Below, in pieces: positions 30,879 through 40,732 of a stretch of 64,000 bases of DNA. The notes under the pieces are model-generated. The model was not told the origin of the DNA and made no database searches. It saw only the letters and a program-made list of their open reading frames with translations. The DNA is taken from contig JAFLTV010000001.1 of NCBI GenBank assembly GCA_022509105.1, positions 62,001 to 126,000 on the forward strand, given 5' to 3'. The stretch comes from Muribaculaceae bacterium (GTDB lineage: Bacteria; Bacteroidota; Bacteroidia; Bacteroidales; Muribaculaceae). Each line of letters starts with the position of its first letter. The first letter of the stretch is position 1. Made by a program: the position numbers and the translations under genes.

Positions 30879-31889
30879 TTATTTTCCTTTTCTTCTTATC
30901 ACCTCCTCTTCTATGTTCCTTCCATGGCGCAATAGAATTTTCCAAGTGTAAGCTCTAATAAAACCTGTGCCATATCCTCCGAGCTGTATTAGCGAAGCCG
31001 GCAAAGCAAGTGAGGCTATCTTCAGATTTTTAGTTTTCCATAAAGCTGCCAGGAATAATAGGACAAAGTAGGCTATCAACGGTAGGATAAACCATTTATT
31101 AAAAAATGAAGCCACACACAAACCAATTCCGAATATTACAAATAAAGCCGGCAGCCAATGCACTAATTTCATTGATCCGGGATAAAGCAGCTGCAATGTG
31201 ATTCGCGACATTCCGAAGGTGTGCACCTGATGCCAGAATTTCTTAAAATCAACCCTCCTTTTATGAAAAACTTTCACTTCAGGATAAAGGCATATCTTAT
31301 ATCCTCCGAGTTTTATCCGGGTGCTCATATCGATATCTTCGCTAAACATTTCCCGAAAACCACCTACTTTTTCATAAACTTCCCGTGAGAATCCCATATT
31401 AAATGTGCGGGGTGTGAATTTTTCAAGGCTCTTTTTCCCACCTCTTATACCTCCGGTGGTCAGAAAGGATGTCATTGAAAAATTTATAGCTTTCTGAACA
31501 TCACTGAAGGATTCATGCGCAGAATCCGGGCCACCGAAACAATCTGTGGGATTTTCTTGTAATGATTTTTTAAGCGAAGAAATATAATCAGGAGGCAATA
31601 TACAATCAGAGTCGACGAAGATTAAAAAATCTCCGTCGGCTCTTTCTATACCGTAATTTCTTGCAATGCTTCTTCCCTCGTTGGATTTATAATAATATTT
31701 GAGTCTCAAAGAATCAATTCTTGACTCGCAAGCTTTTTTGCAATCCACAGTAGAACCATCTTCCACCAAAATGATTTCAAAGTCTTGGTCGGTTTGATGT
31801 TCCAGGCTTTCCAACAATTCATCCACTTCATCAGGCCTGTTATATACAGGAACTATAATGGAAAAAAGGGGAGAGCTGTGGGGCGGCAT
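30879..31889 (-). CDS. Family 2 glycosyltransferase, membrane-associated
   Basis: FSIIVPVYNRPDEVDELLESLEHQT; IFVDSDCILPPDY; C-terminal TM segments. Confidence 0.93.
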   Translation of the reverse strand: MPPHSSPLFSIIVPVYNRPDEVDELLESLEHQTDQDFEIILVEDGSTVDCKKACESRIDSLRLKYYYKSNEGRSIARNYGIERADGDFLIFVDSDCILPPDYISSLKKSLQENPTDCFGGPDSAHESFSDVQKAINFSMTSFLTTGGIRGGKKSLEKFTPRTFNMGFSREVYEKVGGFREMFSEDIDMSTRIKLGGYKICLYPEVKVFHKRRVDFKKFWHQVHTFGMSRITLQLLYPGSMKLVHWLPALFVIFGIGLCVASFFNKWFILPLIAYFVLLFLAALWKTKNLKIASLALPASLIQLGGYGTGFIRAYTWKILLRHGRNIEEEVIRRKGK

Positions 31890-31928
31890 GTGCTGAGGCT
31901 ATATTGAGATTTGCAATCTCAGGGTTGA

Positions 31929-32495
31929 TTAAGCTTTTACTCTGCCTACATAGTCGCCGGTGCGAGTGTCGACTTCAATGAGCTCACCCTCATTGATGAA
32001 AAGAGGCACTCTTACTGTAGCTCCGGTTTCTACGGTAGCAGGCTTCAATGTGTTTGTTGCTGTGTCGCCTTTCAATCCCGGTTCGGTATATGTGATTTTC
32101 AAAGTAGTCTTTATAGGCATTTCTGCATAAAGAACTGTATCTGTTGAAGCATCTGACACAACCTCCACGGTGTCTCCTTCTTTCATAAAATCAGCTCCGG
32201 TCACCAAGTCTTTCTTGATAGGAATCTGTTCGAAAGTTTCATTATTCATGAAGATATCGTCGCCTCCGTCATTGTAGAGGAACTGATAGGGACGTCTTTC
32301 CACTCTCACGTCTTCGAGCTTTTCACCGATGTTGAATCGACGTTCGATTACTCTGCCATCAACCACATCTTTGAGCTTTGTTCTCATGAAAGTGTTGCCT
32401 TTACCCGGCTTCACATGAAGGAATTCTACACAGAAATAGAGACGGCCATCCAATCTGATACAGGTGCCGTTCTTGATGTCTTGAGCGTTCATCAT
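31929..32495 (-). CDS. efp: Elongation factor P
   Basis: [40 protein letters not shown]. Confidence 0.97.
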   Translation of the reverse strand: MMNAQDIKNGTCIRLDGRLYFCVEFLHVKPGKGNTFMRTKLKDVVDGRVIERRFNIGEKLEDVRVERRPYQFLYNDGGDDIFMNNETFEQIPIKKDLVTGADFMKEGDTVEVVSDASTDTVLYAEMPIKTTLKITYTEPGLKGDTATNTLKPATVETGATVRVPLFINEGELIEVDTRTGDYVGRVKA

Positions 32496-32656
32496 ATCGC
32501 TTAAATTTTCTTTTGTTTATATTGCAAAGTTACTAAAAAGAATAGATATATAAAATAAAACAATTAACTGTGGCGTTGAATTTTGAGATAATATGTCATG
32601 ATTTTTTATTAATTTTGTATTTAATATCGATTTTAAATTAGAATTAACTTATCAAC

Positions 32657-34150
32657 ATGAGTAACGATCAAAAACCGATTTCTTCCCCGACAGAGCTCTT
32701 AAGAGACAAAGGTTGGGCACGGTGGACAGCATTGGTGCTTCTTGCCAGCGCTATGTTTTTTGCTTATATTTTTATGGATGTCCTTTCGCCGCTGCAGGAA
32801 TACCTGCAGAGCACAAAAGGATGGGATCCTGATGCCTACGGACGTTTCGCCGGTTCTGAAACATTCCTGAATGTATTTGTCTTCTTCCTGATTTTTGCCG
32901 GTATTATCCTTGACAAAATGGGAGTCCGGTTTACAGCTATTCTTTCAGGAGCTGTAATGTTTGTCGGAGGATTCATAAATTATTATGCACTCACGGATGC
33001 ATTCCAGAATAGCGGACTTGCCACATTCATGGACAATTTCATCAATTTGCCCAATACATGGTGGAACATCACTCCTTTTTATGAAGGTATGCCCGCTTCA
33101 GCAAAGTTATCCGCTCTTGGATTTATGATTTTTGGTTGCGGATGTGAAATGGCAGGAATCACAGTATCACGTGGTATTGTAAAATGGTTCCAAGGCAAGG
33201 AGATGGCCCTCGCAATGGGTACAGAAATGGCTCTTGCCCGCGTGGGTGTAGCTGTTGTGGTCTTGGGTTCACCTTTCCTGGCTACTCTGGGAGATAAAAT
33301 CAACGTTTCCCGCTCTATGGCTGTAGCTGTGCTGCTTCTTCTTATCGGGCTTATCTCTTTCATAGTCTATGCCTTCATGGATAAGAAACTTGAAAAAGAA
33401 ATGGGAACATCGGGCGAAGAAAAAGATGATCCTTTCAAAATTTCAGACTTGAAATACATTTTCTCTTCAAAAGTTTTCTGGATTGTTTCACTTCTCTGCG
33501 TTCTTTATTATTCAGCTATCTTCCCATTCCAGAAATACGCAATCAATATGCTCCAGTGTAATCTTGGCATTACAGCCCAGGATGCAGGTTTCGTATTCTT
33601 TGTTTTCCCGTTGGGAGCAGCAGCCGTTACCCCTCTTCTCGGAAACTTCCTTGATAAGAAAGGTAAAGGAGCGACCATGCTGATTTTTGGTGCGATTCTG
33701 ATGATTATCTGCCATCTTACTTTCGCTTTGGTGCTTCCGGCAACTCAGTCAACCATCATAGCTTACGGGGCTATCATTCTTCTCGGTATCAGTTTTTCTT
33801 TGGTACCCGCTTCTCTTTGGCCCTCAGTTCCTAAATTAGTGGATAACAAGCTTCTTGGTTCAGCCTACGCTGTGATTTTCTGGATCCAGAATATTGGTCT
33901 TTATGCCTTCCCGATGATTATTGGCGCTGTTCTTACGGCAACAAATCCCGGAGTGGAAAATCCAATGGATTATAATTATACTGTGCCTATGCTTGTCTTT
34001 GCAAGTCTTGGTGTTTTGGCATTAATTCTTGGTGTCACTCTCAAAGCATTGGATGCTAAGAATCATTATGGTCTTGAACTCCCGAATATCCAAAGCACAG
34101 AAGCTGAAGAAGAGGCTCTTGGAGCAGAGGTTATCGCTGTTGAAGAATAA
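32657..34150 (+). CDS. MFS transporter
   Basis: About 12 predicted TM helices; MFS loop ILDKMGVRFTAILSG. Confidence 0.9.
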   Translation: MSNDQKPISSPTELLRDKGWARWTALVLLASAMFFAYIFMDVLSPLQEYLQSTKGWDPDAYGRFAGSETFLNVFVFFLIFAGIILDKMGVRFTAILSGAVMFVGGFINYYALTDAFQNSGLATFMDNFINLPNTWWNITPFYEGMPASAKLSALGFMIFGCGCEMAGITVSRGIVKWFQGKEMALAMGTEMALARVGVAVVVLGSPFLATLGDKINVSRSMAVAVLLLLIGLISFIVYAFMDKKLEKEMGTSGEEKDDPFKISDLKYIFSSKVFWIVSLLCVLYYSAIFPFQKYAINMLQCNLGITAQDAGFVFFVFPLGAAAVTPLLGNFLDKKGKGATMLIFGAILMIICHLTFALVLPATQSTIIAYGAIILLGISFSLVPASLWPSVPKLVDNKLLGSAYAVIFWIQNIGLYAFPMIIGAVLTATNPGVENPMDYNYTVPMLVFASLGVLALILGVTLKALDAKNHYGLELPNIQSTEAEEEALGAEVIAVEE

Positions 34151-34431
34151 TGAACAAACTGCTGAGATCGAAACTTGTTGCATGGCTTGCAATGGCTATC
34201 GTCGTTGCCGTCATAATAATGACTTTCAGATTTCGCACAGTCTGGTGGGCTTTTATTGACGAATTCTTTGCATTTATGGCAGTTTTCTGCCAGTTGGCAG
34301 CTGTCTATCTTTATTCTTTAAATCGTTATATAGGAAAGAAACTGCAAACCTTTGCCACCATTTTTGGCGTCTTAATGATTCTTTCCTTTATAGGAGAATA
34401 CATAGCATATCTCGTCATTTATAGTCCTTGA
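34150..34431 (+). CDS. Small membrane protein, start overlaps the MFS stop
   Basis: 93 aa with about three TM segments; TAATG overlap with the upstream stop. Confidence 0.7.
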   Translation: MNKLLRSKLVAWLAMAIVVAVIIMTFRFRTVWWAFIDEFFAFMAVFCQLAAVYLYSLNRYIGKKLQTFATIFGVLMILSFIGEYIAYLVIYSP

Positions 34432-34448
34432 CAATTTAGATAAAGCAA

Positions 34449-34490
34449 AAAAAAGTGGATCAAAATGAAAAAATTTTGATCCACTTTTTT
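34449..34490. terminator. Bidirectional terminator
   Basis: 18-bp stem aaaaaagtggatcaaaat / attttgatccactttttt between convergent genes. Confidence 0.9.
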
Positions 34491-34506
34491 AGGTTGTAAT
34501 ATTTAT

Positions 34507-35436
34507 TTATTCCGGAAGCGCAGCGTTGGTCTTTCTTACTGCTTCTGCACTCTTACGGAAGAGTTCTTTCTCTTCATCATTAAGTGGCAATTCGATAATC
34601 TTTATTATGCCGCCTTTGCCAAGCAAACAAGGAACACCGATGCAAATATCTTTTTCACCATATTCACCGTCAAGCAGTGCTGAACAGGGAATAATTGCGA
34701 GCTGGTTGTGAAGGACAGCTTCTGCCACTTCAGCTGCCGCTGCACCCGGTGCATACCATGCAGATGTGCCCAAAAGTTTTGTAAGAGTTGCTCCACCCAC
34801 CATTGTGTCGGCAACTATCTTGTCGAGTTTTTCTGAATCAAGATATTCTGTTACAGGGACACCTCTAAGTGTGGCAAATCTCTTCAAAGGAATCATGGTT
34901 GTGTCGCCATGGCCACCGATCACCATACCTTCCACTTCATTTGGATTTGCACAAAGAGCATCGCTCAGATAATATTTGAAACGGCTGCTGTCAAGCGCTC
35001 CACCCATACCGATTATTCTGTTTTTCGGCAATCCGGATACCTTGTGAATAAGATATGTCATTGTATCCATAGGATTTGAAACACAGATAATCACTGCTTC
35101 AGGACTGTGTTTGAGCACATTGTCTGTCACCATCTTTACAATGCCGGCATTTACTCCTATGAGTTCTTCACGAGTCATTCCCGGTTTACGGGGTATTCCT
35201 GATGTGATGATCACAATATCGCTGTCTTTAGTCTTTTCATAATCGTTGGTTACTCCGACAACTCTTGTATTCATATCAAGAAGGTTGGCAGTCTGCATCA
35301 TATCCATGGCTTTCCCTTCGGATATTCCTTCCTTGATATCGATCATTACTACTTCATCAGCAATTCCACGTATGGCTAATACATTTGCTGCTGTGGCGCC
35401 TACATTACCTGCGCCTACAACTGTTATTTTTGACAT
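34507..35436 (-). CDS. mdh: Malate dehydrogenase
   Basis: KITVVGAGNVGATAANVLA; GVNAGIVKMVTDNV; GMGGALDSSRFKYYLSDAL. Confidence 0.96.
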   Translation of the reverse strand: MSKITVVGAGNVGATAANVLAIRGIADEVVMIDIKEGISEGKAMDMMQTANLLDMNTRVVGVTNDYEKTKDSDIVIITSGIPRKPGMTREELIGVNAGIVKMVTDNVLKHSPEAVIICVSNPMDTMTYLIHKVSGLPKNRIIGMGGALDSSRFKYYLSDALCANPNEVEGMVIGGHGDTTMIPLKRFATLRGVPVTEYLDSEKLDKIVADTMVGGATLTKLLGTSAWYAPGAAAAEVAEAVLHNQLAIIPCSALLDGEYGEKDICIGVPCLLGKGGIIKIIELPLNDEEKELFRKSAEAVRKTNAALPE

Positions 35437-35459
35437 AGTTTTAAATTTTTAGGTGTTTG

Positions 35460-35491
35460 CAAATTTATTGAAATTTTCTTTTTGTGTCAAT
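35460..35491 (-). promoter_or_regulatory. Candidate mdh promoter
   Basis: Minus strand ATTG-N20-TAAATTTG. Confidence 0.5.
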
Positions 35492-35503
35492 AGAAATCCT
35501 CTA

Positions 35504-36109
35504 TCAATTTTTCAATTCTTCCGGACCCTCTCGGATAATCTCGGGTTCCGTTCCTGTGCAGTCTATAATGGCGGATGGTTGAAGCTTGCCATCCTCCCCC
35601 TCTATTATCAGATCAACCTTGTCTTCATAGGATTCTGCTATTAAATCCGGATTTATGGCATAATCTTCATCTTCATACATTATAGAAGTGCTCAGAAGGG
35701 GATTTCCTAAAGCTGAGACTATCGTACGGTCGGCCTCATTATCAGGGATTCTTATACCCACTACTTTCCTCCCTTTGAATGCCCGGGGCAATGATGAGGC
35801 TGCTCTAAATAAGAATGTGAAAGGCCCGGGAGTGTTTTCTTTCATTAATTTGAATGCATAATTGTCAAATTTAGCATAATCTGAAACCATGGATATATCA
35901 TTGCATAATATAGACAAGTTGGTCTTCTCCGGATTGATGCCTTTTAATTTGCATACTTTCTCGATAGCCTTTGGATTCAGGGCATCACAAGCCACCGCAT
36001 ACAGTGTGTCTGTGGGCAACACAATTATACCCCCGTCTTTCAAAACCTGTAAAACAAGTTCCAAATGTTTTCCGGATATACTGTTATTGTAAATCTGAAT
36101 TTTTTCCAT
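35504..36109 (-). CDS. Sua5/YciO/YrdC-family L-threonylcarbamoyladenylate synthase-like protein
   Basis: GGIIVLPTDTLYAVACDALNPKAIEKVCKLKGI; GPFTFLFRA; GIRIPDN. Confidence 0.92.
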   Translation of the reverse strand: MEKIQIYNNSISGKHLELVLQVLKDGGIIVLPTDTLYAVACDALNPKAIEKVCKLKGINPEKTNLSILCNDISMVSDYAKFDNYAFKLMKENTPGPFTFLFRAASSLPRAFKGRKVVGIRIPDNEADRTIVSALGNPLLSTSIMYEDEDYAINPDLIAESYEDKVDLIIEGEDGKLQPSAIIDCTGTEPEIIREGPEELKN

Positions 36110-36296
36110 GGTATTTTTCTTTTATTTTTTTCTTATCGCAACTTTCTGACAAAGAACATCCGCAACACGGACTATTATTCTTCTTCTGTTTTCTGAATAT
36201 TTTCCAAATGATCCACCCGCAAGCAACCAAAAGAATTATTCCCACAATGGAATATTGAATTATCATGTTGGCATTATAAGCTTCCAGCAGACTCAT
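36084..36296 (-). CDS. Small Cys-rich single-pass membrane protein (FeoB-associated Cys-rich-like)
   Basis: One TM helix followed by SPCCGCSLSESCDKKK. Starts at ATGA overlapping the topB stop. Confidence 0.6.
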   Translation of the reverse strand: MSLLEAYNANMIIQYSIVGIILLVACGWIIWKIFRKQKKNNSPCCGCSLSESCDKKKIKEKYHGKNSDLQ

Positions 36297-38149
36297 TTTT
36301 TCTTAGCAGATGTTTTCGTTTTTCCTTTACTCTTTTTATCATTTTCATCCGGAAGCGCGGCAATCCTTCGGTCGCTGTTGTCGCTCATTACGGAAATAGT
36401 TATCTCCATCACCATCTTCTTTATCTCGTCGATGAATTCTGCGGCACTATAATCGCCCGATTCTATCTTTCTGAGTTTGCCTTCCCAGATACCTGTGAGA
36501 CGAGGGCTTTTGAGCAACTCCTCTTTTATCAAAGACATAAGTTCCATGGCTGCCGGAGTGGCCTTTATCGATTTTCTCTCTTTTACGATATATCCTCGTT
36601 TATAAAGAATTTCAATGATTGCTGCACGCGTTGAAGGTCTGCCGATTCCGTTGGCTTTTAAAGCTTCCCGAAGCTCTTCATCTTCCACCACACTGCCTGC
36701 GGTTTCCATTGCTTTAAGCAAAGTGCCCTCTGTGTAGTATTTCGGGCTCTGAGTCGTTTTTTTAACCAATTTAGGTTTGTGAGGCCCGGTTTCTCCTATT
36801 GTAAAGGAGGGTAAAATGGAATTTTCTTCCTCTGTTTTTGAATCGCCCTCTTTATCATTGGTGTCTGTATATACGCTCTTCCAACCCGGGTCTGTCACTT
36901 TTTTCCCGGTAGCCTTAAATTTATAATTGCCTACTTTAGCCCCGATAATTGTCTGCATGAATTTGAAATCAGGATAAAAAGACGCAATGAATCTTTTTGC
37001 TATAAGGTCAAATACATCTTTTTCTTTTTGACTCAGAGTGTCGGGTAAAGGTTGACCGGTGGGTATTATGGCATGATGGTCTGTTATCTTTGAATTGTCG
37101 AATACTTTTTTGCTCTTTGTAAGCTTTTTGCCTCTTAAAGGTTGTAACAATTGGGTATATTGGGTTAAGGAATTCAATATTTTACCACATTCCTTATATA
37201 TGTCCTCCGGTAAATAGGTGGTGTCAACTCTCGGATAGGTTGTGAGTTTCTTTTCATATAAGGATTGGATTGTCTTCAAAGTATCATCAGCTCCCAAATT
37301 AAGTTTTTTGTTACATTCAACTTGCAAAGAAGTCAGGTCAAAAAGTCGGGGTGGTGCTTCCTTTCCGGCTTTCTCAGAAATATCAAGTATTTCTAAAGGC
37401 AGAGCCTTTATCTTTTCGATAATCTCTTCGCCTTTTTCTTTCTGCTCAAATTTTTTCCCTGAATAGGAGAAAATTGTGTCTCTATACTCCGTTTTCAGCT
37501 CCCAATAATCCTGAGGCACAAAATTATCTATCTCATATTGACGGTTTACAACCAAAGCAAGGGTAGGGGTCTGCACTCTACCAATAGACAGAATCCTTCC
37601 TCGTTCCCCATATTTCAAAGAATAAAGTCTTGTGGCATTTAATCCCAATACCCAGTCGCCTATTGCACGACATAGACCGGCCATATACAACGGCTCAAGA
37701 TCTTTCTCCGGTTTGAGATTTTTAAAACCCTCTTTTATTGCTTCATCTGTCATGGAGTTGATCCAAAGTCTTTTCACCGGCTTTTTGCATCCGGCTTTCT
37801 GCATTACCCAACGTTGAATCAATTCTCCTTCCTGTCCGGCATCCCCGCAATTTATAATTTCATCACATTTCAATATAAGGTCAGCTATTGTTTTAAATTG
37901 CTTTTTATAGGTGTCGTTTTCTATAAGTCTTATTCCAAACCTCGGTGGTATCATTGGAAGAGCAGACATTGACCAATGTTTCCATGAAGCCGTGTAGTCT
38001 GCCGGCTCTTTCAGACAACAAAGATGACCGAAAGTCCAGGTTATACAATATCCGTTACCTTCGATATATCCGTCATGCCGTTGTGTGGCTCCAAGAATCC
38101 TCGCAATATCTCTTCCTACACTTGGCTTTTCAGTGATACAGAGAATCAT
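36293..38149 (-). CDS. topB: DNA topoisomerase III
   Basis: Toprim CITEKPSVGRDIARILGA; SIGRVQTPTLALVVNRQ; TTYPRVDTTYLP. Confidence 0.95.
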   Translation of the reverse strand: MILCITEKPSVGRDIARILGATQRHDGYIEGNGYCITWTFGHLCCLKEPADYTASWKHWSMSALPMIPPRFGIRLIENDTYKKQFKTIADLILKCDEIINCGDAGQEGELIQRWVMQKAGCKKPVKRLWINSMTDEAIKEGFKNLKPEKDLEPLYMAGLCRAIGDWVLGLNATRLYSLKYGERGRILSIGRVQTPTLALVVNRQYEIDNFVPQDYWELKTEYRDTIFSYSGKKFEQKEKGEEIIEKIKALPLEILDISEKAGKEAPPRLFDLTSLQVECNKKLNLGADDTLKTIQSLYEKKLTTYPRVDTTYLPEDIYKECGKILNSLTQYTQLLQPLRGKKLTKSKKVFDNSKITDHHAIIPTGQPLPDTLSQKEKDVFDLIAKRFIASFYPDFKFMQTIIGAKVGNYKFKATGKKVTDPGWKSVYTDTNDKEGDSKTEEENSILPSFTIGETGPHKPKLVKKTTQSPKYYTEGTLLKAMETAGSVVEDEELREALKANGIGRPSTRAAIIEILYKRGYIVKERKSIKATPAAMELMSLIKEELLKSPRLTGIWEGKLRKIESGDYSAAEFIDEIKKMVMEITISVMSDNSDRRIAALPDENDKKSKGKTKTSAKKK

Positions 38150-38932
38150 TTATTCTTTAGTTTTTGCCTCATCCCATATTTTATCCATCTCAGAGAGGCT
38201 CATATCTTTCAGGCTTTTCCCGATTTCCTTTGCTTTTGCCTCAAGATATCCGAATCTTCTGATGAATTTTCTATTGGTTTTTTCAAGTGCATTTTCAGGA
38301 TCAACATGATATAGACGTGCTGCATTTATAACGGCAAACAGCAAGTCTCCGAATTCCTCTTCCAAATGCTCTTTGTTTCCGGCTTTTATTTCTTGTTCCA
38401 CTTCACTCATCTCTTCCTTGACCTTATCCCATACTTGAGAAGGTTCCTCCCAATCAAATCCTACATTGGCAGCCTTTTCCTGAATACGGTTAGCCTTTAT
38501 GAGAGCGGGCAATGCTGCTGGCACTCCCGACAATACTGTCTTGTTTCCTCCCTTTTCTTTTAATTTTATCTGTTCCCAGTTTTTGGAAACATCTTCTGCC
38601 GATTCCGCTTCCACATTACCATAGATATGGGGATGGCGGAAAATTAATTTGTCTGTCAATGAATTACAAACATCTGCTATGTCAAATCTATCTTTTTCAG
38701 AAGCAATTTTTGAATAGAAACCCACATGGAGCAAAACATCGCCCAGTTCTTTCTTGATATTCGTGACGTCATCAGCCATCAATGCATCTGCAAGCTCATA
38801 AACTTCCTCGATTGTGTTCGGCCTTAAAGATTCATTAGTCTGCTTGGAATCCCACGGACATTTTTCACGCAAGGTGTCTAAAACTTCAAGAAACCTCACA
38901 AAAGCTTCTGCTTTTTCTTGATTTGTATGCAT
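38150..38932 (-). CDS. mazG: Nucleoside triphosphate pyrophosphohydrolase MazG
   Basis: CPWDSKQTNESLRPNTIEEVYELADAL; EEFGDLLFAVINAAR. Start at MHTNQEK because a -7 element overlaps the track start. Confidence 0.94.
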   Translation of the reverse strand: MHTNQEKAEAFVRFLEVLDTLREKCPWDSKQTNESLRPNTIEEVYELADALMADDVTNIKKELGDVLLHVGFYSKIASEKDRFDIADVCNSLTDKLIFRHPHIYGNVEAESAEDVSKNWEQIKLKEKGGNKTVLSGVPAALPALIKANRIQEKAANVGFDWEEPSQVWDKVKEEMSEVEQEIKAGNKEHLEEEFGDLLFAVINAARLYHVDPENALEKTNRKFIRRFGYLEAKAKEIGKSLKDMSLSEMDKIWDEAKTKE

Positions 38933-38983
38933 ATTCGTTGATAGATTTTTATTCAGAATTCTAATAATATTTAAATTTGAATA

Positions 38984-38991
38984 CAAAGTTA
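38984..38991 (-). promoter_or_regulatory. Candidate -7 element for mazG operon (divergent)
   Basis: CAAAGTTA is TAACTTTG on the minus strand. Confidence 0.45.
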
Positions 38992-39013
38992 CTGAGATTT
39001 GCGAGATAATTTA

Positions 39014-39021
39014 TAACTTTG
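39014..39021 (+). promoter_or_regulatory. Candidate -7 element for the DHH gene (divergent)
   Basis: TAACTTTG, about 55 nt upstream of ATG 39076. Confidence 0.45.
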
Positions 39022-39075
39022 TAAATTCAAACTATCTTCTAAAGATGTTTTTAAAAATTTGGCTGCCTTTTATTA

Positions 39076-40101
39076 ATGGATAGACTAATTGACAATCTAA
39101 AGGCTAAAGAATTGCAACGACTGCTTGAGGAAAGCAACCGCATAGTCCTCACTTGCCACGTTCGACCTGACGGAGATGCTATCGGAAGCACACTCGGCCT
39201 TTGGCATCTTTTGAGACATATGGGAAAGGATCCTTATGTTATTGTTCCTGACAAGCCACCCGTTTCCCTCTCTTTTCTTCCAAATTTCAAGGAAATTGCC
39301 ATTTTTACAAGTCATCCCGATTATTGTCGGAAAACTGTAGAAAATGCAGATCTTATAATTTGTTGTGATTTCAATGTCCCACAACGTCAAGACTCGCTTG
39401 CCCCTTTGATTCAAGAGGCACGTTGTAAAAAAGTTCTTATCGACCATCATGAGGAGCCGGGTCATTTTACCGACCTTGAAATATCTTATCCGAAAATGTC
39501 TTCCACTTGCGAGCTTGTTTTCAGGCTTATTGCAGCAATGGGCATGTATGAGGATATTAATCAGGATTGTGCCACCTGCCTTTTGACAGGTATAATAACC
39601 GACACACGCAACTTCTCGGTTAATATAAAGAATCCTGATATATATGAAATTCTGATGAGACTCCTCGAAAAGGATGTAGACAAAGAAAAAATTGTTAAGA
39701 ATGCCCTTAACACCCGAAGTCTCAACAGCCTTAAATTAGAAGCTTACGCAATTTCAAAGAAGCTTGAAATATTCCCCGAGCATCGCGGATCTCTTATAAC
39801 TCTCTCTGCCGACGAATTAAAAAAATTCGATTATGAAAGGGGAGACACAGAAGGTTTGGTTAACAGGCCTTTGGAAGTTCGAGGAATGATTTATTCTATT
39901 TTCATGCGTGAAGACCAAGATTGCATTAAGGTTTCCGCCAGAAGTTGTGATGAATTCCCTGTTTCTGAAATTTGTAAAACTTTATATGGTGGTGGAGGTC
40001 ATATCCAGGCCGCGGGAGGTGAATTCCATGGTTCTTTAGAAGAATGTCGTGAAATCCTTATAAAAAATATGTCTAAATTTGACAAGTATCTGAAAACATA
40101 A
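39076..40101 (+). CDS. DHH/DHHA1 phosphoesterase (NrnA-like)
   Basis: HVRPDGDAIGSTLGL; IDHHEEPGHF; GGGGHIQAAGGEF. Confidence 0.94.
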   Translation: MDRLIDNLKAKELQRLLEESNRIVLTCHVRPDGDAIGSTLGLWHLLRHMGKDPYVIVPDKPPVSLSFLPNFKEIAIFTSHPDYCRKTVENADLIICCDFNVPQRQDSLAPLIQEARCKKVLIDHHEEPGHFTDLEISYPKMSSTCELVFRLIAAMGMYEDINQDCATCLLTGIITDTRNFSVNIKNPDIYEILMRLLEKDVDKEKIVKNALNTRSLNSLKLEAYAISKKLEIFPEHRGSLITLSADELKKFDYERGDTEGLVNRPLEVRGMIYSIFMREDQDCIKVSARSCDEFPVSEICKTLYGGGGHIQAAGGEFHGSLEECREILIKNMSKFDKYLKT

Positions 40102-40118
40102 TATTATTTGTTAAGTGA

Positions 40119-40715
40119 ATGATGAAACATTATAAAAGACATTATCCTTATATCATCATATCTCTCTTATTTTTCCTGATCTGTGAGGCAGGATGTGATA
40201 AAAGTCAGAGTTATTCTGAGCTCTTGCGTGATGAAGAGCAGGCTGTCAATTGGTATCTCGCGGATCAAAACGTCATGATGGAAGTTCCTTCAGATCCTAA
40301 GGATATCATAACCTATCAGGAAGCCGGTGAAGATGCTCCTTTTTATCGTCTTGATGCCGACGGATATGTCTATATGCAAGTCGTAACCGCAGATTTCGAA
40401 GATATGGTTGATGAAGGAGACGTTGTGTATTTCAGATTTTCTCGTGATAACATTCTTTTTCTTTATCAGGATATAGAATCTGCTCCCACCGGAAATTCTG
40501 ATTTCCTGGCCTACGGTCCGGCAAGTTTTGTCTATAAAAATACAACATTGCCATCATCCTATACTTGGGGCACGGGTATCCAGATGCCTTTAAAATATGT
40601 CGGATATAATTCTGAAGTTAACCTCGTCTTGAAAAGCTATTATGGTTTCTATGATGAGCAATCTTCATGCGTGCCGTATTTGATGAATTTGCGGTATTTC
40701 AAGCCTGAATATTAA
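40119..40715 (+). CDS. Lipoprotein, DUF4827-like
   Basis: Signal with lipobox ICEAGC. The DUF4827 assignment is from general resemblance only. Confidence 0.65.
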   Translation: MMKHYKRHYPYIIISLLFFLICEAGCDKSQSYSELLRDEEQAVNWYLADQNVMMEVPSDPKDIITYQEAGEDAPFYRLDADGYVYMQVVTADFEDMVDEGDVVYFRFSRDNILFLYQDIESAPTGNSDFLAYGPASFVYKNTTLPSSYTWGTGIQMPLKYVGYNSEVNLVLKSYYGFYDEQSSCVPYLMNLRYFKPEY

Positions 40716-40732
40716 TAAAAAAGTTTCTTGAA

